A DNA stretch of 64,000 nt from Hyphomicrobium sp. (lineage in GTDB: Bacteria; Pseudomonadota; Alphaproteobacteria; Rhizobiales; Hyphomicrobiaceae). The translations under genes and the position numbers were made by a program. Below the pieces are notes generated by a model. The model worked only from the letters and a program-made list of their open reading frames with translations. It made no database searches and was not told where the DNA came from. Below are positions 45,088-54,061 of the stretch, piece after piece. Where the stretch lies: assembly GCA_022843145.1 (NCBI GenBank), contig JALHOF010000006.1, forward strand, positions 153,628 to 217,627, read 5' to 3'. Position 1 is the stretch's first letter, and each line of letters starts with the position of its first letter.

Positions 45088-46623
45088 TCAGAGGCCGAGA
45101 TGGAATCTGGCGACGGCGAGATACATGATGGCGGACATGCCGGCCGCGGCGGGGACAGTGATGACCCAGGCGGCGAGGATCGTCGTGAAGTGCGAGCGGC
45201 GGACGAGCTTGCGGCGGCGCAGCTCCTCCTGGTCGGACAAGGTCAGGTGGCGGACGGCATGGCGCGGCTTGTGCTTCTTGACGTACTTCTGCCGCCGCGC
45301 GCTGTGGGTCGTGTAGTACTCGCGGAAGAAGCCGACGCCGAAAATCGCGCCGACGGCGATGTGGGTCGAGCTGACCGGCAGGCCGAGCCAGGACGCGACG
45401 ATGACGGTGAGCGCGGCGGACAGCGCGACGCAGTAGGCGCGCATTGGGTTCATCTTGGTGATCTGCTCGCCGACGATGCGGATCAGGCGGGGCCCGTAGA
45501 GCAACAGTCCGAGGCTGATGCCGACGGCGCCGATCAGCATGATCCAGAACGGCAACTCGACCTTCTTGCCGACTGAGCCGATTTCGGCGCTCTGGATGAT
45601 GGCGGCTAGCGGGCCGACGGCGTTGGCGACGTCGTTGGCGCCATGCGCGAACGACAGCAGCGCGGCCGACATGATGAGCGGCAGGTGGAACAGCTTGCGC
45701 AGCGATTGGTTGCGGTTCTCCAGGCCGGCCGACAGACGGAAGATGTGCGGGCGGGCGGCGGCGTAGGTGGCGGCATAGATCGCGAGTGTGACGCCGCCGA
45801 CGACCCAGGGGCCGGGCTTCCAGATGCGGCCGAGGCCTTTGATGATGAGATAGCAGGCGAACGTCGCGGTCATGATCGCGATGAGCACGGGCACCCAGCG
45901 ACGGGCGGCCGCGATCTTGTCGTCCTGGTAGATGATGTTGATCTTGATGAAGGCCAGCAGGAGTGCTGCGACGATGCCGCCGAGCAGCGGCGAGATGACC
46001 CAGCTCGCGGCGATGGCGCTCATCACGTACCAGTCGACAGCGCCGGGTCCGAGGGCGGCGACGGCCGCGCCGAGTACGCCGCCGACGATGGCGTGGGTGG
46101 TGGAGACTGGCGCGCCGAGCCAGGTCGCGAGATGCACCCATAGCGCCGAGCACAGCAGCGCCGACATCATCACCCAGATGAAGACGTCGCGGTCGGCAAC
46201 GGCGCCCGGATCGACGATGCCCTTGGAGATGGTCTCGACGACGTCGCCGCCGGCGATGAGCGCGCCCGCGCTTTCGAAGACGGCGGCGATGATGAGCGCG
46301 CCGGTCATGGTCAGGGCACGCGCGCCGACGGCGGGGCTGACGTTGTTGGCGACGTCGTTGGCGCCGATGGTCAGCGCCATGTAGCCGCCGATGACGGCGG
46401 CGGCGATGACGAGAACGGCGCTGGAGTTGGCGCCGACCTGGAAGCTCGCGAAAATGCCGGCGACGGCGAGGAACAGGAGCGCGATGCCCGGTGTAACGAG
46501 GTCGCGCGTGACGGTGCGCGTTGCTTCCTCGAGGCGCTCGATCTTACCGAGATCCTTGTCCAGCGACGACTTGCGCAGCCGGTCCGTGCTGTTCTTGTCC
46601 GGAATCTGATCCTGCAGCGTCAT
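45088..46623 (-). CDS. Inorganic phosphate transporter, Pit family
   Basis: 511-residue low-affinity phosphate/H+ symporter with the duplicated PHO4 signature (GANDVANNVSPAVGARAL and AHGANDVANAVGPLAAII) and PVSTTHAIVGGVLG / PVSSTHIAVGAIFG. About ten TM segments. A charged N-terminal extension of about 40 residues precedes TM1. A long basic loop near the C-terminus (RRQKYVKKHKPRHAVRHL) lies before the last TM helix. The ATG at 46623 is the first plausible start; the further upstream frame overlaps the Nudix gene. Confidence 0.93.
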   Translation of the reverse strand: MTLQDQIPDKNSTDRLRKSSLDKDLGKIERLEEATRTVTRDLVTPGIALLFLAVAGIFASFQVGANSSAVLVIAAAVIGGYMALTIGANDVANNVSPAVGARALTMTGALIIAAVFESAGALIAGGDVVETISKGIVDPGAVADRDVFIWVMMSALLCSALWVHLATWLGAPVSTTHAIVGGVLGAAVAALGPGAVDWYVMSAIAASWVISPLLGGIVAALLLAFIKINIIYQDDKIAAARRWVPVLIAIMTATFACYLIIKGLGRIWKPGPWVVGGVTLAIYAATYAAARPHIFRLSAGLENRNQSLRKLFHLPLIMSAALLSFAHGANDVANAVGPLAAIIQSAEIGSVGKKVELPFWIMLIGAVGISLGLLLYGPRLIRIVGEQITKMNPMRAYCVALSAALTVIVASWLGLPVSSTHIAVGAIFGVGFFREYYTTHSARRQKYVKKHKPRHAVRHLTLSDQEELRRRKLVRRSHFTTILAAWVITVPAAAGMSAIMYLAVARFHLGL

Positions 46624-46732
46624 CCTGGCCCCAATCCACGAGCGAGCTTCATAGGCGACGGCATGTGGAATGACAAATTCAATGTCGGGACGACCAAGGG
46701 CAGGGGTGAATAACCGGCGGCGGGAGCGGCGT

Positions 46733-47149
46733 TCACGGTGCGGTGTCGGCGAAACGCTGCAGCAGGGCGGACAGGCCCGCCTCCTTGACCAGCGCCGCGG
46801 CGTGACGGGGCGGACACCAAAGTTGGCGGCGGGCGGGCTTCTCCTTCCAGTCGAGCGCCTGGACATCGGCGCGGAGGACGAAGACGTCGACCCGGCAGCG
46901 CGCCCATGACAAGAGATGCAGCCGTTTGGTGTAGTCGTAGGAGCCGAGCGGCTCGGCAGCGATATCGCCCGTGATCCCGGCCTCCTGCCGGGCTTCGAGT
47001 GCGGCGAGAGCGGACGGCGTCAGCTTGGATTTGGCCCAGCCCTTCGGAATGACCCAGCGGCCGGTGTCGCGGCTCGAGATCAGCAGCACGAGCAGGCCGT
47101 CGGGATGCTCGACATAGGGCAGTGCGGCGTATTGTTGAAGCGGTGGCAT
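46733..47149 (-). CDS. Nudix hydrolase-like protein with altered Nudix box
   Basis: 138 residues of the DIPP-like Nudix group (WVIPKGWAKSKLTPSALAAL then EARQEAGITGDI). Compared with the consensus G-x5-E-x7-R-E-U-x-E-E-x-G-U, the first Glu is Leu, the Arg is Leu and the first Glu of the EE pair is Gln; one Glu on either side remains. It may be impaired or altered in metal binding. The ATG at 47149 is the usual start of this group (PPLQQYAALPY). Confidence 0.8.
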   Translation of the reverse strand: MPPLQQYAALPYVEHPDGLLVLLISSRDTGRWVIPKGWAKSKLTPSALAALEARQEAGITGDIAAEPLGSYDYTKRLHLLSWARCRVDVFVLRADVQALDWKEKPARRQLWCPPRHAAALVKEAGLSALLQRFADTAP

Positions 47150-47281
47150 GCGCGAATCGTCCCGCCAATCATGAGCGGGAACTGTACCGCAATCCACGGC
47201 CAATGATATTTGTCAGTAGGCCGGCGCGCGGCAGCGACCCCTCTCCGCGTCTCGACGAAGAGAGGGATCGCCGGCGCGGGC

Positions 47282-47605
47282 TTAGCGGCAAGGCTTGGCG
47301 GTGACGATGCACGTGGCCTTGAGCGGCAGGCTCTTGCAGTCCCAGTTGACGTCGCTCGCCTTCGACAGCTTGCGGAACTTCCAGCCGTAGTTCGTCTTAG
47401 CCTTGTTTTCCCAATCGGCGGTGGCGGCGGCGCGGGCGCGCTGGGTGCCCTTGCCGAGAATGCCCTGGCCCATGCCGCTGCCGCTGACGCGCTGGCGGCA
47501 CGATGCTGCGTCGGCGTCGGTCGATGTGATGGCGACGAAACCGGTGGCGGCGGTGAGCCCGGCCGCGACGACGGCCGCGGCAATGATGGATCTGCGAATG
47601 ACCAT
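47282..47605 (-). CDS. Small secreted cysteine-containing protein (conserved alphaproteobacterial type)
   Basis: 107 residues with a signal peptide (RRSIIAAAVVAAGL, cleavage near ADAAS). The mature part has the pattern ARAAATADWENKAKTNYGW followed by KFRKLSKA and four cysteines ending KATCIVTAKPCR. Many rhizobial secreted proteins share this A-W-Y-G-W...C...C...PC pattern; function unknown. The ATG at 47605 starts the signal peptide. Confidence 0.78.
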   Translation of the reverse strand: MVIRRSIIAAAVVAAGLTAATGFVAITSTDADAASCRQRVSGSGMGQGILGKGTQRARAAATADWENKAKTNYGWKFRKLSKASDVNWDCKSLPLKATCIVTAKPCR

Positions 47606-47734
47606 AACCAACTCCCTTGAACGTCCCGTTGTCCGGGCCGGCTGCGATTGGCTGCCGGCCGTGCGAGGCTCGACAGTGCCCGGAGGATGCCATAGCGTCC
47701 CGCCGACACGACACACAAATCTTATGGCACTGGA

Positions 47735-49012
47735 ATGACAACGAGATCGACGCGCCGGACAGGCGCGGGAGCCGGAGCGGACGCTGCCCCGATGCCGACG
47801 TTCGAGGATGTGCGCAAGGCCGCCCGGGTGGTGAAGGGCGCGGTGATCGACACGGATTTCGATCCGAGCCGCACGCTGTCGAAGTTGCTCGGCGCGGACA
47901 TCTGGCTCAAGTTCGAGAACCTGCAGTTCACCGGCGCCTTCAAGGAGCGCGGCGCGCTCAACCGATTGTCCGCGCTCGACAAGGCGGCGCGCGCGCGGGG
48001 CGTCATCGCCATGTCGGCGGGTAATCACGCGCAGGGCGTTGCCTATCACGCCGGCCGGCTCGGCATCCCGGCGACGATCGTGATGCCGGAGGGAACGCCG
48101 ACGGTAAAGGTCGAGAACACGCGCGCGCTGGGTGCGGAGGTGATCCTGCACGGCGCGATGCTGGAGGACGCGGCGGCGTTCGCGGTGGCGGAGGGGACGT
48201 CGCGCGGGCTGACGTTCATCCACCCCTACGACGACCCGTTGGTGATCGCCGGGCAGGGCACGATCGCGCTCGAGATGCTGCGGGTCAATCCGGACCTCGA
48301 TACGATCGTCGTGCCGATCGGCGGCGGCGGACTGATCGGCGGCATCGCGCTGGCGGCGAAGGGACTGAAACCCGACATCCGCATCATCGGCGTACAGGCG
48401 AAGCTCTATCCGGCGATGTACAACAAGATCAAGCAGTCGAGCCTCGCCGTGCGCGGCGATACGCTTGCAGAGGGCATCGCAGTCAAGGCGCCGGGGCGCA
48501 TCACCGAGGAGATCGTGCGGCGGCTGGTCGACGACATCGTGCTGGTCGACGAGGCCGATCTCGAGCGCGCGGTGAGCTTGCTGATCACGATCGAGAAGAC
48601 GGTGGTGGAAGGCGCGGGCGCGGCGGGGCTGGCGGCGATGCTGGCCGATCCGGCGCGGTTCCGCGGGCGCAAGGTCGGCCTCGTTCTGTGCGGCGGCAAT
48701 ATCGATACGCGGCTGCTCGCGAGCGTGCTGACGCGGGAGTTGGCGCGCGACGGGCGGCTGTCTCGGCTGGCGATCGACATTCCCGACCGGCCTGGACAAC
48801 TGGCCAAGGTGTCGGCGGTGATCGGCGCGCAGGGCGCAAATATCGTCGAGGTCTATCATCAGCGCGTTTTTACCGACTTGCCGGCCAAGGGCACGGAATT
48901 GCATCTGGTCATCGAGACTCGCGACCGCGCGCATCTCGAGGCGACGACGGCGGCGCTGAAGGCGGCGGGCTTCGGCGTGCTGATGAAGGGACAGATGGCC
49001 GGCGCGCGCTAG
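47735..49012 (+). CDS. ilvA: Threonine ammonia-lyase (threonine dehydratase)
   Basis: 425 residues. PLP fold with the Schiff-base Lys in FTGAFKERGALNRL, MSAGNHAQGVAYHAG, and the phosphate loop VPIGGGGLIGGIAL. A single ACT regulatory domain at about 335-420 (IDIPDRPGQLAKVSAVIG) suggests the catabolic/short biosynthetic form that makes 2-oxobutanoate for isoleucine. The start is uncertain (47735 or ATG at 47792). Confidence 0.92.
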   Translation: MTTRSTRRTGAGAGADAAPMPTFEDVRKAARVVKGAVIDTDFDPSRTLSKLLGADIWLKFENLQFTGAFKERGALNRLSALDKAARARGVIAMSAGNHAQGVAYHAGRLGIPATIVMPEGTPTVKVENTRALGAEVILHGAMLEDAAAFAVAEGTSRGLTFIHPYDDPLVIAGQGTIALEMLRVNPDLDTIVVPIGGGGLIGGIALAAKGLKPDIRIIGVQAKLYPAMYNKIKQSSLAVRGDTLAEGIAVKAPGRITEEIVRRLVDDIVLVDEADLERAVSLLITIEKTVVEGAGAAGLAAMLADPARFRGRKVGLVLCGGNIDTRLLASVLTRELARDGRLSRLAIDIPDRPGQLAKVSAVIGAQGANIVEVYHQRVFTDLPAKGTELHLVIETRDRAHLEATTAALKAAGFGVLMKGQMAGAR

Positions 49013-49181
49013 AGGCGCGACGGCGATCACACGGCGAATGAAGTTCAGCCACACGTGTGGCCGTGGAGCCATCGCCACGGGCGGCCGGGACGCTTAGCGT
49101 CTGGATACGAGTCGCGTCCCGCCGGTGTCGAACGTCTCAACACCGATGCAGCCGCTGGTCAGATCGCTCATGGAGACACCC

Positions 49182-49931
49182 ATGCCGCCGAATGCTCGAC
49201 CTCCAGGTACACGCAAGGCACGGCCCGTCGCGGCCGAGCGGATCAAGCCGCGCGAGGCGGCGCCGCGCGTCCATGTCCGGGCGACGGTACGCAGCAACGG
49301 CGTGCTGGTGGTCGTCGTCGGGGCCGAGGGCCGCGGCAAGGAGATGCTGGTCGCGATCGCACGGCGGCGGTTCGAGGCCGATGCGAGCCTCGATTTTCCG
49401 GCGCGAATGACGACGCGCAGTCAATCCGAGGCGAACGGCGATACGGTCGTCAACCGCCGCGCTTTGCGCGACATGGCGGCAGCAGGCGAACTGTTGTGCC
49501 GGTGGGAGACGGACGGGCACGCATTCGGACTTGGCATGGCGGTTCGCCAGTCGCTCGAAGACGGTCGCACGGTGGTGGTCGTCGCAGGCCAGGAGGCGGC
49601 CGAGGACTTGCGCCGGGTGTGGGACGACGTGCGGGTGGTCGAAGTGACGGCGGGAGCCGACAGTGCGCGGCGGCCACTGGGGAGAGGGGCACCCGCGCGG
49701 CGCGATGGCGGCGGGGCGGAGCAGCGGGTATCGACGCTGGCGCTGCACCATCCGGGCGATGTCGCATCCGCCGTCCGGGCATTCCATGACATGATCGCGC
49801 GGATGCGGCTTGAACGTCTCGGCGAGGCTGCGCCGGCCGGGCGGGCCATATCAGCGGGCGCTATCGTCAAGCGGTTCGCCGGCCGGATTTCGCCAAGGAA
49901 GGGCTTGCGAGGCGAGCGGGCGCGGGCGTAA
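49182..49931 (+). CDS. PhnN/guanylate-kinase-like protein with degenerate Walker A
   Basis: 249 residues. The core (VLVVVVGAEGRGKEMLVAIA, ARMTTRSQSEANGD, AAAGELLCRWETDGHAFGL, GRTVVVVAGQEA, VVEVTA) follows the order of ribose 1,5-bisphosphate phosphokinase PhnN, but the P-loop Ser/Thr after GK is Glu and the usual RPA motif is changed. A low-complexity Arg/Gly segment precedes a helical C-terminus. The ATG at 49182 has GGAGA 5 bases upstream. No phosphonate genes are near. It is possibly an inactive or repurposed kinase. Confidence 0.65.
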   Translation: MPPNARPPGTRKARPVAAERIKPREAAPRVHVRATVRSNGVLVVVVGAEGRGKEMLVAIARRRFEADASLDFPARMTTRSQSEANGDTVVNRRALRDMAAAGELLCRWETDGHAFGLGMAVRQSLEDGRTVVVVAGQEAAEDLRRVWDDVRVVEVTAGADSARRPLGRGAPARRDGGGAEQRVSTLALHHPGDVASAVRAFHDMIARMRLERLGEAAPAGRAISAGAIVKRFAGRISPRKGLRGERARA

Positions 49932-49977
49932 GGGGGACAGCGATCCGGGGCGGCTGCCCTTTCTGGGTGAGGCGCTC

Positions 49978-50901
49978 GTGACGCTGTTTCTCGATATTCT
50001 GCTGAAAGTCACGCTGCCGATCGTCGCGCTGGTCGCGGTCGGCATGGCGGTGCAGCGGCGGCTCAAGTTCGACGTGCCGGGCTTGAACCGGCTGCAGGTC
50101 TTCATCGTGCTGCCGTGCTTTCTGTTGCACTACCTGTCGTCGGCCAAGCAGCCGATCTCGGCGCTGGTTCCGACGATCGGGTTCTCGTTTCTGCAATTCG
50201 CGGTTCTGATCGCCGTCGGGTGGCTCGCGGCGGCGCTTTTCCGGATCAAGGCGAGCTTGCGGCCGGTCTTGGCGCTCGGGACGATGTACGCCAACATCGG
50301 CTTCTTCGGCATTCCGGTGGTGCAGCTTGCGTTCGCGCCGGAGTACATCCTGCATCAGTCGGTGATGACGAGCCTGATCTCGATCGTGATCGTGACGGTG
50401 GGCGTGTGGCTGCTGGCGCCGGTCGAGGCAGGTGCAGGACCGTTCGCGCGGGTCCGGCAGGCGTTCGAGACGCCGGTCATCCCGGCGGTGGTGGCGGGGC
50501 TGCTGCTGCGCGGGTTCGAGATCACGCTGCCGCCGGTCGTCGGATTGCCGGTGCAGATGCTGGGTTCGATCTTCACGCCGCTGGCTCTCTTCACTCTGGG
50601 GTGTCAGCTCGCCGACAGCACGCGCAGCGAACGAAACCTCGGACCGTTGACGCTGATTGCGATGCTGAAGCTCGTGGTGGCGCCGGCGGTGACGTGGGGG
50701 CTGGCGCTGGCGGTGGGGCTGCCGGACGATCTGACGGACCTGTTCGTGGTGGCGGCTGCGGCGCCGGTCGGCGTGCTGCTCGCGGTGTTCTGCGCCGAGT
50801 TCGACCGCGAGCCGCAGTTCATGGCCAGCGCCATTCTGGTTACGACACTGCTGTCGCCCGTCGTGGTAACGGGGTGGCTCTTGCTTGTGCGGATGATCTA
50901 G
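49978..50901 (+). CDS. AEC (auxin efflux carrier) family transporter
   Basis: 307 residues, about ten hydrophobic segments. Typical family features: RLQVFIVLPCFLLHYLSS, TMYANIGFFGIPVVQLAFAPEY (conserved N-x-G-x-x-G-x-P) and a C-terminal TTLLSPVVVTGWLLL. Members export organic anions such as malate or malonate; the substrate is unknown. The GTG at 49978 is chosen to match family length. Confidence 0.88.
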   Translation: MTLFLDILLKVTLPIVALVAVGMAVQRRLKFDVPGLNRLQVFIVLPCFLLHYLSSAKQPISALVPTIGFSFLQFAVLIAVGWLAAALFRIKASLRPVLALGTMYANIGFFGIPVVQLAFAPEYILHQSVMTSLISIVIVTVGVWLLAPVEAGAGPFARVRQAFETPVIPAVVAGLLLRGFEITLPPVVGLPVQMLGSIFTPLALFTLGCQLADSTRSERNLGPLTLIAMLKLVVAPAVTWGLALAVGLPDDLTDLFVVAAAAPVGVLLAVFCAEFDREPQFMASAILVTTLLSPVVVTGWLLLVRMI

Positions 50902-50914
50902 GGGGAGACGACGG

Positions 50915-51547
50915 ATGATCGAGCTTTATACGTGGGGGACGCCGAACGGCCGCAAGGTGTCGATCATGCTCGAGGAGATCGGCATGCCGTACCGGGCGCA
51001 TCCGATCGACATCAACAAGGACGAGCAGTTCGCACCCGCCTTCCTGAAGGTCAGCCCCAACAACAAGATCCCGGCGATCGTCGATGCCGATACAGGTCAA
51101 TCCATTTTCGAATCCGGCGCGATCCTGATGTATCTGGCGGAAAAGAGCGGGAAGCTGTGGGCGAAAAGCGGCCCGGCGAAATGGCAGACGATGGAATGGT
51201 TGATGTGGCAGATGGCGGGTTTCGGCCCAATCCTCGGCCAGACCCATCATTTCGTGAAATACAATCCAGGCAAGGCGCCCTATGCGGAGGCTCGGTTCAG
51301 CGCCGAGACCGACCGGCTTTACAGCGTGCTCGACAAGCGGCTCGGCGAAGCGGCGTTCGTCGCGGGCGACTATTCAATTGCCGACATCGCGATTTTCCCG
51401 TGGGCGGCGCGGTTCGAATGGCAGCGGATCTCGCTCGAGGAGTTCCCGAACGTAAAGCGCTGGTATGACGAGATTGCAGCGCGTCCGGCGGTGCAGCGCG
51501 GATACGACGTGCCGATGCCGGCGGGGCCGATTCCGAAGAGTCTCTAG
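50915..51547 (+). CDS. Glutathione S-transferase (Nu/YfcG-like)
   Basis: 210 residues: thioredoxin-like N-domain with the GSH-site motif YTWGTPNGRKVSIMLEE (T-P-N, YfcG/Ure2p-like), NKIPAIVD with cis-Pro, FESGAILMYLAEK, then an all-alpha C-domain (DYSIADIAIFPWAARF). YfcG-like enzymes are disulfide-bond reductases using GSH. It starts 13 bases after the AEC gene with GGGGGAG before the ATG. It is probably co-transcribed with the AEC gene. Confidence 0.93.
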   Translation: MIELYTWGTPNGRKVSIMLEEIGMPYRAHPIDINKDEQFAPAFLKVSPNNKIPAIVDADTGQSIFESGAILMYLAEKSGKLWAKSGPAKWQTMEWLMWQMAGFGPILGQTHHFVKYNPGKAPYAEARFSAETDRLYSVLDKRLGEAAFVAGDYSIADIAIFPWAARFEWQRISLEEFPNVKRWYDEIAARPAVQRGYDVPMPAGPIPKSL

Positions 51548-51616
51548 GTTGCGCCTTGCGACTCCCCCGCGGGGAGCCGGCCGCCAGGCGCGAACGCATC
51601 GGAAGGGTCTGCAACG

Positions 51617-51649
51617 TAAAAGCCCCACCTCTGCGGGAAGAGGCGGGGC
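51617..51649 (-). terminator. Intrinsic terminator on the minus strand
   Basis: Stem of 11 pairs (51639-51649 with 51622-51632, one G-U wobble on the minus strand), 6-base loop, then TTTT (complement of 51617-51620). It lies about 50 bases downstream of the small gene at 51696-51911 and supports that gene being transcribed leftward. Confidence 0.7.
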
Positions 51650-51695
51650 CAGGTACGGGGAGGAGGGCAGGAGAGCAGTCAACCGGATTGCGGGA

Positions 51696-51911
51696 CTATC
51701 CGGGCGGGAGTGAAGTCGGAGAGGGAGATGCAGTCGCGGGAGAGAAACTCGTTTGAACTGGCGAAGTTCCCAAAACTTCGGCGCGGACCTTTGCGGGTGT
51801 CCACAGCGACGAGGCGAGAAGCAGTCCGGCGAGACCGAAGCAGAACACAACACCGATTTTGGCGAAGAGCCACATCCCGGCGTTGAGGTCCTTGGCGGCT
51901 TGGAGGTCCAT
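51696..51911 (-). CDS. Small single-TM protein of unknown function
   Basis: 71 residues: short charged N-terminus, one TM helix (about 14-36, AKIGVVFCFGLAGLLLASSL) and a Ser/Pro-rich tail. AAAGGA lies about 9 bases before the ATG at 51911, and a terminator follows the stop. No family is recognised, but the signals around it make it a believable gene. Confidence 0.6.
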   Translation of the reverse strand: MDLQAAKDLNAGMWLFAKIGVVFCFGLAGLLLASSLWTPAKVRAEVLGTSPVQTSFSPATASPSPTSLPPG

Positions 51912-52255
51912 CCAGGCAGTTCCTTTGGGGTATTCCGTTTCGTTCAGTTATGACTTTTGTAACCGATAAGGACTTGTTAGTCCATTTCGGATGGCTGCTA
52001 TAGATAATGACGCAAGTGTTAAATTCAGGATTTGTTTACTTCTGTTTTTCGACGGGAAATAAAGCCGCGCAAATGCACGGTGAAACACCGGCTGGCCCAG
52101 CTTGCGGCCGCGGTGCGGAGGTGCATTGAACCGTGGACGGCGGCGCGGCGGACGCTGCGGCGGGGCGCGCGGACGGATAGGCTCGACATGATTCGGCGCG
52201 AATCGGCAATTATCCGCCGGCGTTGCGGCACGAGCTTTGGAAACGGCGGGCAAGC
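51912..52255. other. AT-richer gap upstream of the caspase-like gene
   Basis: 344 bases between the divergent small membrane gene and the caspase-like gene. 51940-52060 is AT-rich and likely holds both promoters; no consensus pair could be fixed. The 3' part is GC-rich and an in-frame TTG at 52223 is an alternative start for the next gene. Confidence 0.5.
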
Positions 52256-54061
52256 GTGAATTCGAAGACGAGCAGGGGCAGGCGGACGTTGTTCGGCGGC
52301 CGGCGGTTGTCGAACGCGGTTGCTCTCGCGGGTGCTCTCGCGGGTGTGCTCGCGGGTGTTCTGGCGATTGCGCTCGGCATGGTGATGTGGACCAGCACCG
52401 TGCACGCAGAGACGCGCCTCGCGCTGGTGATCGGCAACTCCGCGTATGCCTCGAACCCGCTCGGCAATCCGAAGAACGATGCCGAACTGATGGCGCGGGC
52501 GTTGAAGACGGTCGGCTTCGACGTGGTCAAGCTGATCGATGCCGATCAAGCCGCGATGAAGCGCGCTGTCCTCGAATTCGGCCGGCGGCTGCGGGCAAGC
52601 GACGCGGTGGGATTGTTCTATTATGCCGGCCATGGCGTTCAGGTCAGCGGCGAGAACTACCTGATCCCCGTCGATGCCGACATCAAGGACGCCGAGGAAG
52701 TGGCGCTCTCGGGCCTCAGTCTGAGCGAACTCCTGAAGACGATGGAGCGCACGTCGAGCCGGCTCAACATCGCCATTCTCGACGCCTGCCGCGACAATCC
52801 GTTTCCGTCGGCGACGCGATCGGCAACGCGCGGCCTCGCGCCGGTGCGCGCGCCGACCGGGACGTTGATCGCCTATGCCACGGGGCCGGGCGAGGTCGCG
52901 CTCGACGGGAACGGCACGTACAGTCCCTATTCGGAGGCGCTGGCGGCCGCGATCCCAACGATCGGCGTTTCGATCGAGGAAGTGTTCCGCAGGACGCGGC
53001 GCAAGGTTCTCGAGGTGACGGCGCAGAAGCAGACGCCGTGGGAGCATTCGTCGCTGACGGGCGAATTCTTCTTCCGTCCGAAAGCGGCGGAACCCGAGGC
53101 CAGCGCGCGGCCGAGCGATGCGGACTACGGCCTGTCGCACGCGCGGCTGTCGGAGATCCGCGACTGGGAGAAGATCAAGGACACCTCCGATATCGCGGTG
53201 CTGAAGGCGCACGCCGAGCGCTATCCCGACGGTGTCTTCCGCGAAGTGGTGGCGCTCAAGGTCTCGCGGCTCGAGAACCCGCCGACACCATGGAGCTGGA
53301 TTTTCGCGTCCGACACACGCAGCGCGCAACTCGAAGAAGCGGAGCCGATCTATGAGCGGGCGGTGAAACTCGACGGACGCGCGAAGGGCAATGTGGCGCT
53401 GGCGGAAGCAGCGCAACTCTACAGGAAGGCGGCGGATCTGGGGTTGCCGGCGGCAATGTATCAGACCGCGCGCGCATTCGATCATGGCCGCGGGGTTGCG
53501 AAGAGTCCGGCCGAGGCGCTGGCGTGGTACCGCAAGGCGGCGGAGCAGAACCATCCGGGCGCGCTGGCCGCACTCGGCACGATGTACGAATTCGGCGAGG
53601 GCCTCGAGCGCGATCTGGTGGCGGCGCTGAGCCACTATCGCGCGGCGGCGGATCTGGGCGAGCCTCAGGCGATGACGGCGCTCGGCTATCTCTACTCGAC
53701 GGGCAAGGGTGTCGCGCGCGATGCGGCCCTGGCCCGGCGGTGGTATGGGACGGCGGCGGAGCGCGGCAACCCGAGGGCGATGTACAACCTGGCGCTGATG
53801 GTCATGCGCGGCGAGGGCGGGGCGCGAAACCTGCCCGAGGCGGTGCGGCTGCTGAAGGCGGCTTCCGAAAATGGGCATGGAGCGGCGATGCGGGAGTTGG
53901 CGTTCCTCTATGACGAGGGGCGTGGCGTCGAGCGCAGCTCGGTTCAGGCGGCGACGTATCTGTTGGCGTCGTACAAGGCCGGGAACAAGGACGCGCGCCT
54001 CGATGTCCGGTTGAAGTCGCTGGCTTGGAGCTTCGCGACGCGGCGCGAAATCCAGCGCTAG
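52256..54061 (+). CDS. Secreted caspase-like (peptidase C14) protein with Sel1 repeats; in-frame TAG before its last domain
   Basis: 601 residues from GTG 52256 to TAG 54059-54061. Signal/anchor segment with 12-base coding repeats (LAGA/LAGV), then a C14 domain: ETRLALVIGNSAY, catalytic His126 in FYYAGHGVQ and Cys178 in AILDACRDNP. A linker is followed by at least five Sel1-like TPR repeats (e.g. AAMYQTARAFDHGRGVAKSP, EALAWYRKAAEQNHPGALAA). The last in-frame residues before TAG (TRREIQR) are the first turn of a peptidoglycan-binding domain that continues after the stop. The start is uncertain (TTG at 52223 possible). Confidence 0.85.
   Translation: MNSKTSRGRRTLFGGRRLSNAVALAGALAGVLAGVLAIALGMVMWTSTVHAETRLALVIGNSAYASNPLGNPKNDAELMARALKTVGFDVVKLIDADQAAMKRAVLEFGRRLRASDAVGLFYYAGHGVQVSGENYLIPVDADIKDAEEVALSGLSLSELLKTMERTSSRLNIAILDACRDNPFPSATRSATRGLAPVRAPTGTLIAYATGPGEVALDGNGTYSPYSEALAAAIPTIGVSIEEVFRRTRRKVLEVTAQKQTPWEHSSLTGEFFFRPKAAEPEASARPSDADYGLSHARLSEIRDWEKIKDTSDIAVLKAHAERYPDGVFREVVALKVSRLENPPTPWSWIFASDTRSAQLEEAEPIYERAVKLDGRAKGNVALAEAAQLYRKAADLGLPAAMYQTARAFDHGRGVAKSPAEALAWYRKAAEQNHPGALAALGTMYEFGEGLERDLVAALSHYRAAADLGEPQAMTALGYLYSTGKGVARDAALARRWYGTAAERGNPRAMYNLALMVMRGEGGARNLPEAVRLLKAASENGHGAAMRELAFLYDEGRGVERSSVQAATYLLASYKAGNKDARLDVRLKSLAWSFATRREIQR

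Noticed and set aside
42859..45576. 905-codon plus-strand open frame
   Set aside because: Antisense to gltX, the two-TM gene and part of pit; its length is a product of high GC content, and its translation is low-complexity.
44294..46153. 619-codon minus-strand frame overlapping gltX and pit
   Set aside because: Arg/Pro/His-rich translation typical of an out-of-frame reading of the real genes.
49048..49061. GCCACAC-GTGTGGC palindrome after ilvA as a terminator
   Set aside because: No T-run follows on either strand; it may still contribute to a 3' end but is too weak to call.
54059..54061. TAG read as pyrrolysine
   Set aside because: No pylT/pylBCDS or methylamine methyltransferase gene is visible, and caspase/PG-binding proteins are not known to carry Pyl; a nonsense change or ordinary readthrough is simpler.
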